A stretch of DNA of 64,000 bases from Caballeronia udeis. GTDB taxonomy: Bacteria > Pseudomonadota > Gammaproteobacteria > Burkholderiales > Burkholderiaceae. Below the pieces are notes generated by a model, which ran no database searches, was not told the origin of the DNA, and was given only the letters and a program-made list of their open reading frames with translations. Numbering within the stretch: the stretch's first letter is position 1; every line of letters starts with the position of its first letter. The stretch is from NCBI RefSeq assembly GCF_001544555.2, contig NZ_FCOK02000037.1:1-64000 (forward strand), written 5' to 3'. The translations under genes were made by a program, and so were the position numbers. Shown here one piece after another: positions 52,126 through 60,246 of this stretch.

Positions 52126-53475
52126 ATGTCCACGAACTCAACCGCTTCAAACGCCACGCCCACCGTCATCGAACTGCGCGTGGTTCCGGTTGCCGGCCGC
52201 GACAGCATGTTGCTGAACCTGAGCGGCGCACACGGCCCGTTCTTCACTCGCAACGTTGTGATCCTGCGTGACAGCGCGGGGCACACGGGCGTGGGGGAGG
52301 TACCGGGCGGCGAGAGCATCCGCAAGACGATCGATGACGCACGACCACTCGTCGTCGGGCAGTCGGTCGGCAATCTGCACGCCGTGCTCAACACCACGCG
52401 CAAGCAATTCGCGGATCGCGATGCAGGCGGACGCGGCACGCAAACCTTCGACCTGCGCACGACCATTCATGCCGTGACGGGTCTCGAAGCCGCGTTGCTC
52501 GACTTGCTCGGCCAGCATCTGGGCGTGCCCGTTGCAGCGCTGCTGGGCGAAGGCCAGCAACGCGATGAAGTGGAAATGCTCGGCTACCTGTTTTATGTCG
52601 GCGATAGAAACAAGACCGACCTGCCCTATTCCGCCGGGGCGGACGCGACCGACGACTGGACCCGCGTGCGCCACGAAGAAGCGATGACGCCCGAAGCCGT
52701 CGTGCGGCTGGCGGAAGCAGCGCACGCGCGCTACGGCTTCAACGACTTCAAGCTCAAGGGCGGCGTGCTGTCGGGAGACGCGGAAATAGAAGCGGTCACG
52801 GCGCTCGCCGAACGTTTCCCCAAAGCCCGCGTGACGCTCGACCCGAACGGCGCATGGTCGCTGTCCGAAGCCGTGCGCCTGTGCCGTGACCAGCATCACG
52901 TACTCGCTTACGCCGAGGACCCGTGCGGTGCCGAAAACGGTTATTCCGGGCGCGAGGTGATGGCTGAATTCCGCCGCGCAACGGGTTTGCCGACTGCGAC
53001 CAACATGATCGCAACCGACTGGCGCCAGATGGGCCACGCGATCCAGTTGCAATCAGTGGATATTCCCCTCGCCGATCCGCATTTCTGGACGATGCAAGGC
53101 TCGGTGCGCGTCGCGCAAATGTGCAACGAGTGGGGCCTGACGTGGGGTTCGCACTCGAACAATCACTTCGACATTTCGCTCGCCATGTTCACGCACGTCG
53201 CGGCGGCGGCGCCCGGCAAGATCACCGCTATCGACACCCACTGGATCTGGCAGGACGGCCAGCGTCTCACGCGCGAACCGTTGCAGATTGTGGGCGGCAA
53301 GGTGAAGGTGCCGGCGCGGCCGGGACTGGGCGTGGATATCGATATGGACGAGCTCGAGAAAGCCCACGCGCTGTATCAGGAACACGGTCTCGGCGCCCGC
53401 GATGACGCCATCGCAATGCAGTACCTGATTCCGAACTGGACCTTCGACAACAAGCGCCCGTGCCTGGTGCGCTGA
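52126..53475 (+). CDS. gudD: D-glucarate dehydratase
   Basis: GudD dehydrates D-glucarate to 5-dehydro-4-deoxyglucarate, the entry to glucarate catabolism. The 449-residue enolase-superfamily enzyme shows the catalytic KLK (Lys209, Lys211), metal ligands Asp239 and Glu264, Asn293 in ATNMIATDW and the His343 motif SHSNNHFD. The start is the first ATG after the promoter region. kdgD follows after 52 bases. No sugar-acid transporter gene is adjacent. Confidence 0.96.
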   Translation: MSTNSTASNATPTVIELRVVPVAGRDSMLLNLSGAHGPFFTRNVVILRDSAGHTGVGEVPGGESIRKTIDDARPLVVGQSVGNLHAVLNTTRKQFADRDAGGRGTQTFDLRTTIHAVTGLEAALLDLLGQHLGVPVAALLGEGQQRDEVEMLGYLFYVGDRNKTDLPYSAGADATDDWTRVRHEEAMTPEAVVRLAEAAHARYGFNDFKLKGGVLSGDAEIEAVTALAERFPKARVTLDPNGAWSLSEAVRLCRDQHHVLAYAEDPCGAENGYSGREVMAEFRRATGLPTATNMIATDWRQMGHAIQLQSVDIPLADPHFWTMQGSVRVAQMCNEWGLTWGSHSNNHFDISLAMFTHVAAAAPGKITAIDTHWIWQDGQRLTREPLQIVGGKVKVPARPGLGVDIDMDELEKAHALYQEHGLGARDDAIAMQYLIPNWTFDNKRPCLVR

Positions 53476-53527
53476 TTTCTATAACGACCCGCGCAAAGAC
53501 TCACCCAAAACCAATTCACGACCAACC

Positions 53528-54445
53528 ATGACGACACCTCAAGAGCTCAAGCAAATCGTTTCCGAAGGGCTGCTGTCCTTTCCGCTGACCGACTTCGACG
53601 AACAAGGCGACTTTCGCGCCGACACCTATGCCGAACGTCTCGAGTGGCTTGCGCCCTATGGCGCGACAGCGTTGTTCGCAGCCGGTGGCACGGGTGAATT
53701 TTTCTCGCTGACGCACAGCGAATATTCAGACGTGATTCGCACGGCGACCGAAACCTGCAAGGGCAAGGTGCCGATTCTCGCCGGTGCGGGCGGCGCGACG
53801 CGGGTTGCGATAGCTTATGCACAGGAGGCCGAACGGCTTGGAGCAAACGGTATCCTGCTGATGCCGCACTACCTTACCGAAGCCAGCCAGGAAGGTATTG
53901 CCGCGCACGTCGAACAGGTGTGCAAGGCGGTGAAGAACATTGGCGTGATCGTGTATAACCGCGCCAATTCGAAGCTCAACGCCGACATGCTCGAACGGCT
54001 CGCCGATACCTGCCCGAACCTGATCGGCTTCAAGGACGGCGTGGGCGAGATTGAAAACATGGTGACGATCCGTCGCCGTCTGGGCGACCGGTTTTCGTAC
54101 CTCGGTGGCTTGCCGACAGCCGAGGTTTATGCCGAAGCGTATAAGGCGCTGGGCGTGCCGGTGTATTCGTCGGCGGTGTTCAACTTCATTCCGAAGACTG
54201 CGATGGAGTTTTATCGTGCGGTGACCTCGCAGGATCACGCGACCACTGGCCGTCTGCTCGACGAGTTCTTCATGCCGTACCTGGCTATTCGCAACCGCCG
54301 AGCGGGTTATGCGGTGAGTATCGTGAAGGCGGGGGCGAAGCTGATTGGCCGCAGCGCCGGTCCTGTGCGCGCACCGCTGACCGATCTGACCGAAGACGAA
54401 ATGGCGCAACTCGACGTGCTGATCAAGAAGCTCGGCGCTCAATAA
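53528..54445 (+). CDS. kdgD: 5-dehydro-4-deoxyglucarate dehydratase
   Basis: This DHDPS-family lyase dehydrates and decarboxylates the GudD product to 2,5-dioxopentanoate, which is oxidised to 2-oxoglutarate. The 305-residue protein has the Schiff-base Lys169 in LIGFKDGVGE, Tyr143 in VYNRAN and the substrate loop GGTGEFFSLT. With gudD it covers two consecutive steps; the semialdehyde dehydrogenase for the next step is not in the window. Confidence 0.94.
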   Translation: MTTPQELKQIVSEGLLSFPLTDFDEQGDFRADTYAERLEWLAPYGATALFAAGGTGEFFSLTHSEYSDVIRTATETCKGKVPILAGAGGATRVAIAYAQEAERLGANGILLMPHYLTEASQEGIAAHVEQVCKAVKNIGVIVYNRANSKLNADMLERLADTCPNLIGFKDGVGEIENMVTIRRRLGDRFSYLGGLPTAEVYAEAYKALGVPVYSSAVFNFIPKTAMEFYRAVTSQDHATTGRLLDEFFMPYLAIRNRRAGYAVSIVKAGAKLIGRSAGPVRAPLTDLTEDEMAQLDVLIKKLGAQ

Positions 54446-54459
54446 GACCCGCGCTAGTT

Positions 54460-54495
54460 AAAAAGCCGTTCCAAAGCGAGTTGGAACGGCTTTCT
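54460..54495 (+). terminator. Intrinsic terminator after kdgD
   Basis: Stem AAAGCCGTTCCAA / TTGGAACGGCTTT with a 6-base loop and TCTTG after it. It lies between convergent kdgD and lutC and can serve both. Confidence 0.85.
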
Positions 54496-54529
54496 TGCAC
54501 TTGGCACTAAGCATAAAAACGCGCTCGAC

Positions 54530-55120
54530 CTAAGCCGCGAGCAACACCACCGTCAGCGACCGCACGCCTTGCGCGCCACGAATCAGCACGCCTTCGATAT
54601 CCGCCGTCGCCGATGGCCCCGTCACCAGCACGGCATAACGCGCGGCCTTGAAGTCATCGCGTCGATACACATCCTGCAGCCCATCCACGATTTGCGCGGG
54701 GTCGAGCAGCACGACCAGATGCTGCACCAGATAGCCGATCGAATTGACGATGTATTCGTCCTCGCTGAACCAGGCCGAGCCCGTTTCCGCCACGCCGAAG
54801 CGCGCGCGCACCACGCCTGCATCGACATCCTGAAGCAATGCTGGCGGCATATCGGCGGCAAGCGCACGGTTCCCCTCGATACCCGGCACGGCCGAGGCGA
54901 CTATCGCGCCCGCGCCGAAACGCTCGCTGAGCAGCGCTCGCACCGTATCGAGCGATTCGCCTTCGACCACCGATCCTCCCATCGCGGCCAAGGCGGTGCG
55001 AAAGCGTTCGAGGCGCTCACCGGGCGGGGTATCGAAGAGCGGCACGTCGGGGCGCGGCCTTGCAGCCGGTTGCGCCGCACGAATCTTCGCGAGAAAAGTG
55101 TCGCGCGTGGTCGTCGTCAT
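54530..55120 (-). CDS. lutC: Lactate utilisation protein C (LUD domain)
   Basis: The third subunit of the LutABC L-lactate oxidation complex. The 196-residue protein is a single LUD domain (FGVAETGSAWFSEDEYIVNSIG in the centre, VTGPSATADIEGVLIRGAQG near the end), with the acidic/Gly motif shared with LutB. The ATG at 55120 overlaps the lutB stop (ATGA). It is the last gene of the minus-strand lut operon. Confidence 0.9.
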   Translation of the reverse strand: MTTTTRDTFLAKIRAAQPAARPRPDVPLFDTPPGERLERFRTALAAMGGSVVEGESLDTVRALLSERFGAGAIVASAVPGIEGNRALAADMPPALLQDVDAGVVRARFGVAETGSAWFSEDEYIVNSIGYLVQHLVVLLDPAQIVDGLQDVYRRDDFKAARYAVLVTGPSATADIEGVLIRGAQGVRSLTVVLLAA

Positions 55121-56526
55121 TTTTTGGCCGCCTTGCGATTTTTCTTGTACCACTCGTGGAAAGTTTCCGCGGGCGTTTCAGGCAGGTCGCGCTGCCGGCC
55201 CCAGATGTTCAGCGGGTTGTAGAGCACGAAGTTCGGCAGCCGCTTGAGCGCGCCGCCGAGCGACGCAACCGTGCCTCGATACAGCGTCGGACTGGCAAGA
55301 AGGCGCCCCGCCATCTTCAGCACTTCCTGCTTCACGAACGGCACTTCATGATTCGCAGCAATCACCTCGCGCCACTTGTAGATCTGCTCGTGGATGTTGA
55401 CCTTGGTCGGGCAAACGTTCGTGCAGCTGCCATTAAGAGTCGATGCAAACGGCAGGCTGCTGAAGCGCTTCATATCGTAAGTAGGATTGATGATCGCGCC
55501 GATCGGTCCGGAGTATGTAAAGCCATACGACAAGCCCCCGCTCCGCCGATACACCGGGCACGTATTCATGCACGCGCCGCAGCGGATGCATTTGAGCGAG
55601 TACCAGAAATCCTCCATCGCGAGGCGTTCTGAACGGCCGTGATCGACGAGGATGTAATGCATCTCCGAGCCGGGTCGCGGTGCGCGGAAATGCGAGGTGT
55701 ATTGCGTGATCGGCGAGCCGAGCGCACTGCGCGACAGCATGCGGATGAACACGCCGAGATCGGAAATCCTGGGAATCAGCTTTTCGATCCCTATCGATGC
55801 AATGTGCAGCGGCGGCACGTTTGCCGATAGATCCGCGTTGCCCTCGTTCGTGCACACCACGACCGTTCCCGTCTCCGCGACCGCGAAGTTGCAACCTGTC
55901 ATGCCGGCAGTTTTCTCGCGCACGAAATACGGCCGCGTGTTCATGCGCTGGCTTTCGGCGAGATAGTGGATGTCGCTGTTTTGCGGATCGGTGCCTATCG
56001 TGCGGCCGAACAATTCGGCTACATCCGCGCGCAGTTTATGCACGGCGGGCACAACCATGTGACTCGGGTCCTGGTTATCCAGTTGCTGGATGCGTTCGCC
56101 GAGATCCGTTTCCATCACCGTGATGCCGCGCGGCTCGATGTACTCGCGCATCTTGCATTCATCGGTGAGCATGGATTTGCTTTTGACGAGCGTGGTGAGG
56201 CCGCGCTCGGACATCAGCTTGTAGACAATCTCGTTGTGTTCCTCGGCCGTCGACGCGTAATGCACGACCACGCCGTGCGACTCGGCCTGGCTGATGAACT
56301 GGTCGAGGTAATCCGCGAGATTCGAAAGCGTGTGCTCCTTGATCCCCGACGCCAGCTCGCGCAGCGTCTCCCATTCGGGCATGCCGTGCGCCTGTGCGTC
56401 GCGTTTGCTGCGCAGGTCCCAGAGGCGTTTGTCGTGGAAAGCGAGGTGATCTTCCTTCGCGATAAACACGCCCGCCGCCTTCGCGTGATCGAGCCGCTTG
56501 CTTTTTCCCTTCGCGACGTCGCTCAT
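55117..56526 (-). CDS. lutB: Lactate utilisation iron-sulfur protein B
   Basis: LutB is the iron-sulfur subunit of L-lactate oxidation to pyruvate. The 469-residue protein has a LUD domain (about 70-300, GMTGCNFAVAETGTVVVCTN), then a ferredoxin-type pair: CIRCGACMNTCP (313-324) and CTNVCP (368-373), the latter lacking one cysteine of a full motif as in the family. ATGA overlaps link it to lutA and lutC. Confidence 0.94.
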   Translation of the reverse strand: MSDVAKGKSKRLDHAKAAGVFIAKEDHLAFHDKRLWDLRSKRDAQAHGMPEWETLRELASGIKEHTLSNLADYLDQFISQAESHGVVVHYASTAEEHNEIVYKLMSERGLTTLVKSKSMLTDECKMREYIEPRGITVMETDLGERIQQLDNQDPSHMVVPAVHKLRADVAELFGRTIGTDPQNSDIHYLAESQRMNTRPYFVREKTAGMTGCNFAVAETGTVVVCTNEGNADLSANVPPLHIASIGIEKLIPRISDLGVFIRMLSRSALGSPITQYTSHFRAPRPGSEMHYILVDHGRSERLAMEDFWYSLKCIRCGACMNTCPVYRRSGGLSYGFTYSGPIGAIINPTYDMKRFSSLPFASTLNGSCTNVCPTKVNIHEQIYKWREVIAANHEVPFVKQEVLKMAGRLLASPTLYRGTVASLGGALKRLPNFVLYNPLNIWGRQRDLPETPAETFHEWYKKNRKAAKK

Positions 56527-57266
56527 GCGCGTGCTCCGTTCAGGATCTGGGCAATGTGGATAAAACGGGCATCGAGTTTCAGGCGTTCTGCGCAGCCTTG
56601 CTGATGCATCAGGCACGACATATCGCCTGAGACGATATATTGCGCGCCCGCGCCGAGATGATCGCGGACCTTGTCCTGCCCCATCCTCACCGATACCGCT
56701 TCTTCGGTCACTGAAAACGTGCCGCCGAAGCCGCAGCATTCGTCGGGGCGTGCAGGCGTGACGAATTCGATGCCTTTGACGCCTTCGAGCAATGCACGAG
56801 GTTTGGAAAACGGCGTCCCATTGATCTCCGATGCAGACGCTTCCTTTAAGTGCCGGATGGCGCTGCAGCTATTGTGCAATCCCACGCGATGCGGGAATTC
56901 GGCCCACGGGAATTCGCGCACCTTGAGGACATCGTGGAGAAATTCGACCAGTTCGTAGGCGCTCGTTCGGACCTTGCGAACAGACGCGGTCTGCTCGATG
57001 GCGGTCAGGTGCTCGCGCACGTGATGGATACAACTTGCCGATGGCCCGACCACGTAGTCGTAACCGGCGAAATTACGGGCGAACACACGCTCGGCGCCGG
57101 CTGCTTCTTTTTGCGCGCCGCTGTTTGCCATTGGCTGGCCGCAGCAGGTTTGTTCCTCGGGGTAATCCACTTCCACGCCAAGGCGTTCGAGCAATTCGAG
57201 TGTCGCGATGCCGACTTCGGGATAGAACGCATCGATGAAACAGGGAACGAACAGGGCGACTTTCAT
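56523..57266 (-). CDS. lutA: Lactate utilisation protein A (CCG-domain)
   Basis: LutA carries two Cys-rich CCG domains that bind an iron-sulfur cluster and pass electrons from lactate. The 247-residue protein shows EEQTCCGQPMANSG (near 37-50) and DECCGFGGTFSV (near 194), with GPSASCIHHV and SGDMSCLMHQ as the paired cysteines. It starts the lutABC operon and is divergent from a FadR-type regulator, with a palindromic operator between them. Confidence 0.93.
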   Translation of the reverse strand: MKVALFVPCFIDAFYPEVGIATLELLERLGVEVDYPEEQTCCGQPMANSGAQKEAAGAERVFARNFAGYDYVVGPSASCIHHVREHLTAIEQTASVRKVRTSAYELVEFLHDVLKVREFPWAEFPHRVGLHNSCSAIRHLKEASASEINGTPFSKPRALLEGVKGIEFVTPARPDECCGFGGTFSVTEEAVSVRMGQDKVRDHLGAGAQYIVSGDMSCLMHQQGCAERLKLDARFIHIAQILNGARA

Positions 57267-57329
57267 GGGATAGGGCGGTGGGGAGCCTGTTGAGGAGCCT
57301 GAAAGACAAACGGTTTGCCACTTGGTAAG

Positions 57330-57344
57330 CTTGGTCTGACCAAG
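57330..57344. promoter_or_regulatory. Perfect 15-base palindrome, operator of the lut regulator
   Basis: CTTGGTC-T-GACCAAG is a perfect inverted repeat in the 139-base gap between lutA and the regulator. It contains TGGTN3ACCA-type spacing, as reported for LldR/PdhR/GlcC sites of the FadR family. A second half CTTGGT lies 9 bases upstream. Confidence 0.75.
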
Positions 57345-57405
57345 ACTTTAAAGTTTGCGGCGTTTCATGTCAAACTGCCGAACCTCGAATGCGAACGATC
57401 TCTCC

Positions 57406-58182
57406 ATGCCATTTAAGCCCGTCCATTCCTACACCCGAACACGCATCGCCGATGTCGTCTCCGACCAGATCCGGGCGCTGATCACGAGCGGCGCGTTGGT
57501 CCCCGGGCAGCGGCTCCCCGCCGAACGCGACCTGGCGGAACAGCTCAACGTCTCGCGCCCATCGCTGCGTGAAGCGCTGATCCGGCTGGAATCGGATGGA
57601 TTTATCCAGGCTGCCGCGCGCAGCGGTTTCGTCGTGTCGGATGTCACCGCCCCGCTCGTATCCGCCCCGCTCGCCGCGTTGCTGAGCCAGCACCCCACAG
57701 CCAGCGCCGACGTCCTCGAACTTCGCCACGGCCTCGAATCCCTCGCAACGGCCTACGCGGCCGAACGTGCAACCGCAACCGATCTGGCGCGCATCACCGA
57801 AGCATTCCATGCGCTGAAAACCGCCGCCGTCGAGCCAAAACGCACCCGCATAGCGGAACACGACGCGGCGTTTCATCTCGCCATTGCCGACGCCACCCAC
57901 AACCTCGCCCTCGCCCATGTGATGCACGGCCTGCAGGAACTCATGCGCGAATCAATGCTGACGTCGCATCGGCTGGTCGATTACGACGATCAGGTCGAAG
58001 CGAACCTGCTCGCACAACATCAAGCCATCTTCGATGCCATTCTCGCCCACGATCCAGCACGCGCCCGCGAGGCCGCAGGCGCGCATCTGGACTACGTGAG
58101 CAAGCTTTATCGCGACCGCCTGCCCAAGCCGGAAGCACCCCGCCACCCTGCAAAAAACCAGAATCCGGAGACCATGCCATGA
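57406..58182 (+). CDS. FadR-family regulator, LldR-like
   Basis: A 258-residue regulator with a winged helix (about 12-75, LPAERDLAEQLNVSRPSLREAL) and an FCD domain (about 95-235) with the metal-ligand pattern EHDAAFHLAIADATHN and LAQHQAIFDAI. The ATG at 57406 is chosen; ATG 57367 is also in frame. Divergent from lutABC across a palindromic operator, it probably senses lactate. Its TGA overlaps the galM ATG. Confidence 0.88.
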   Translation: MPFKPVHSYTRTRIADVVSDQIRALITSGALVPGQRLPAERDLAEQLNVSRPSLREALIRLESDGFIQAAARSGFVVSDVTAPLVSAPLAALLSQHPTASADVLELRHGLESLATAYAAERATATDLARITEAFHALKTAAVEPKRTRIAEHDAAFHLAIADATHNLALAHVMHGLQELMRESMLTSHRLVDYDDQVEANLLAQHQAIFDAILAHDPARAREAAGAHLDYVSKLYRDRLPKPEAPRHPAKNQNPETMP

Positions 58183-59240
58183 CTATTTCCAGCGCCCACT
58201 GGGGCGATCTTGCTGACGGTACGCCCGTCGATCTTCACACACTCAGCCACGACAACGGCTTGCGGGTATCGGTGACCAATCTGGGCGCGGCCCTCGTCTC
58301 ATGGTTCGCGCCGGATCGCGACGGCCATCTCGCGGATATCCTGCTTGGCCACGACTCCCCTGCCGCATACACCACCGGCCCCGCCTACATGGGCGCGATT
58401 GTCGGGCGCTGGGCGAACCGCATTGCGGGCGCGCGCTTTTCACTGGATGGCGTCGAGTACACGCTGGAAGCCAATCAACCGCCGAACTCGCTGCACGGCG
58501 GTGTCCACGGTTTCAGCTACAAGCTGTGGCAAGCGCGGCATACGGGGGACGCGTTGGTCCTCACGCTGCAATCACCCGCCGGCGATAGCGGTTTTCCCGG
58601 CGCACTCACCGTCCAGGTCACATACACGTTCAGCGACGCCGGCGAACTGACGATCACCTACGATGCCTTCACAGACGCGCCCACGCCGCTCAATCTCACG
58701 AACCACGCGTACTTCAATTTGTCGGGCGTGGACTCGACGACTATTCACGATCACGAGATCGAACTCGCCGCCGATCATTTTTTCGCCATCGATCAATACA
58801 CGATCCCGACCACGCTGGAAGACGTCACCAATACACCGTTCGACTTCCGTACGGCCGCGCTTCTCGGACCGCGGTTGGACACCCGCGATAACGAGCAAGT
58901 GACGCTGGCAGGCGGCGGTATCGACCATTGTTATGTGCTGAGCACCGCAGCGCCGGTCACCGAACTGCCGGAAATGCGGCGTGTCGCGGCTGTTTATCAT
59001 CCGGAAAGCGGGCGGGAACTGATTGTCTCGACCACTGAGCGCGGGCTGGTGTTCTACACCAGCAACAATCTGGACGGCGTGCCGGGCAAACGCGGCGTGA
59101 CCTATCACAAGCACGGCGCGCTCTGCCTCGAAGCGGGCGGGTTTCCTAATCAGATCAACATGGAAGACGCGGAAGACGTGGTGTTGCGCCCGAATGAGCG
59201 ATATCGGCAAATCACGCGCTACGCCATGCGCGTGAGGTAA
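58179..59240 (+). CDS. galM: Aldose 1-epimerase (mutarotase)
   Basis: GalM interconverts alpha and beta anomers of aldoses. The 353-residue beta-sandwich protein has His106 in NSLHGG, His176 in NLTNHAYFNLSG and the catalytic Glu in LCLEAGGFPNQIN. It overlaps the regulator gene by 4 bases and so is co-expressed with it, an unusual partner for a lactate regulator. The sugar it serves is not indicated by any neighbour here. Confidence 0.92.
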   Translation: MTISSAHWGDLADGTPVDLHTLSHDNGLRVSVTNLGAALVSWFAPDRDGHLADILLGHDSPAAYTTGPAYMGAIVGRWANRIAGARFSLDGVEYTLEANQPPNSLHGGVHGFSYKLWQARHTGDALVLTLQSPAGDSGFPGALTVQVTYTFSDAGELTITYDAFTDAPTPLNLTNHAYFNLSGVDSTTIHDHEIELAADHFFAIDQYTIPTTLEDVTNTPFDFRTAALLGPRLDTRDNEQVTLAGGGIDHCYVLSTAAPVTELPEMRRVAAVYHPESGRELIVSTTERGLVFYTSNNLDGVPGKRGVTYHKHGALCLEAGGFPNQINMEDAEDVVLRPNERYRQITRYAMRVR

Positions 59241-59368
59241 AAACGCGCTGCCCGCCACGGCGCCGATAGGAACCCGCCTACAGTCGAATAGGACGCTCGC
59301 GGGTATCGGCGGCCCGGCCTCTCATCGATACTGGATTCATCAAATCAGATATCGAATGGAGGAAGACA

Positions 59369-59443
59369 ATGCCTTATCTACTCGGTTGGTTGCTCGGTGT
59401 GCCCGTGATCGTGTTGGTGATCCTGTATCTGATCTTTCACTGA
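59369..59443 (+). CDS. 24-residue single-helix membrane peptide
   Basis: A 24-codon frame: MPYLLGWLLGVPV at the start, then a Val/Ile/Leu run and YLIFH at the end. Almost the whole peptide is one membrane helix. The ATG is preceded by a very strong Shine-Dalgarno GGAGGA, 6 bases away. I think closely similar short peptides occur in other Burkholderia, but cannot check. Function unknown. Confidence 0.6.
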   Translation: MPYLLGWLLGVPVIVLVILYLIFH

Positions 59444-59450
59444 GCACGTT

Positions 59451-59482
59451 ATTGAGCCTATCAATATATTGAGCCTATCAAT
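59451..59482. repeat. Tandem repeat, about 2 x 17 bases
   Basis: ATTGAGCCTATCAAT occurs twice, the copies separated by AT, just after the 24-codon frame. The second copy continues into a small hairpin GCCTAT/ATAGGC, so the pair may end the short transcript. Confidence 0.75.
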
Positions 59483-59595
59483 AGGCAGTAGGCGCGGGCG
59501 GCGAAAGCACGCCGCACGCGGTTTCACGTGGATGGAACGAAGGCGTCGTTACAATACGACGCCTTTTTCAATTCCTCATTCCCCGAAGGATTCCG

Positions 59596-60078
59596 ATGAA
59601 ACGCGCTGTCTTCGCCTTGACGTCCCTGACGTCGCTTGTTGCGTTGCTTGCTGCGGCCGCCCTGCATGCCGAGGAGATAGCCAGCGTCAACACGAATTTC
59701 CGCTTTACCGGCTCGGATCGTGTCACGGTCGAGGCATACGATGACCCGGCGGTCACGGGGGTCACGTGTTACGTCTCTCGCGCACGCACCGGCGGGGTTA
59801 AAGGAACGCTTGGAATTGCCGAAGACCCGTCAGAGGCATCCATAGCTTGCCGCCAGGTCGCGCCGGTCAAGATCGACGCGCCGCTCAAGCAGAAGTCCGA
59901 TGTGTTCTCGGAACGTATGTCGTTTATCTTCAAGACCTTGCACGTGGTGCGTATTGTCGACGCCAAGCGCAATACGCTGGTCTACCTGACATACAGCGAC
60001 CGGATCACCACCGGCAGCGCGAAGAACAGCGTGACAGCCGTGCCAATGCCTGCGGGCACGACCATTCCGGTCAAATAA
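59596..60078 (+). CDS. creA: CreA-family periplasmic protein
   Basis: A 160-residue precursor with a signal peptide (cut near LHAEEIA, residue 25) and the CreA domain: VTVEAYDDPAVTGVTCYVSRA, then EASIACRQ with the paired cysteine, and VVRIVDAKRNTLVYLTYSD. CreA proteins are common, exported and without proven function. The ATG follows a short GAAGGA-like ribosome site. Confidence 0.9.
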   Translation: MKRAVFALTSLTSLVALLAAAALHAEEIASVNTNFRFTGSDRVTVEAYDDPAVTGVTCYVSRARTGGVKGTLGIAEDPSEASIACRQVAPVKIDAPLKQKSDVFSERMSFIFKTLHVVRIVDAKRNTLVYLTYSDRITTGSAKNSVTAVPMPAGTTIPVK

Positions 60079-60128
60079 GACTGGAGCGCCGGTTGGCCAG
60101 CCTTCGTCTGAATAATTGAAAGCTGGCC

Positions 60129-60155
60129 TAAAGTTTACCCTCCCTGCGCCGATAT
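60129..60155 (+). promoter_or_regulatory. Sigma-28 (FliA) promoter
   Basis: TAAAGTTT (60129-60136), an 11-base spacer and GCCGATAT (60148-60155). The FliA consensus is TAAAGTTT-N11-GCCGATAA, so 15 of 16 bases match with exact spacing. The predicted start is about 85 bases before the next gene. No other sigma-28 site as good was noticed in the window. Confidence 0.8.
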
Positions 60156-60246
60156 ACAGACGAACGGCCGTCGCCCTCATGGCGACGCCGACTGTCTTCC
60201 CGCGCCGGTTCAAACCGGCAAGCGGGATCGGGAACCGGGAAACATC

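Noticed and set aside
57347..57384. TAAAGTTT followed by GCCGAA upstream of the lut regulator, resembling a FliA promoter
   Set aside because: The spacer is about 20 bases instead of 11, so it does not fit sigma-28.
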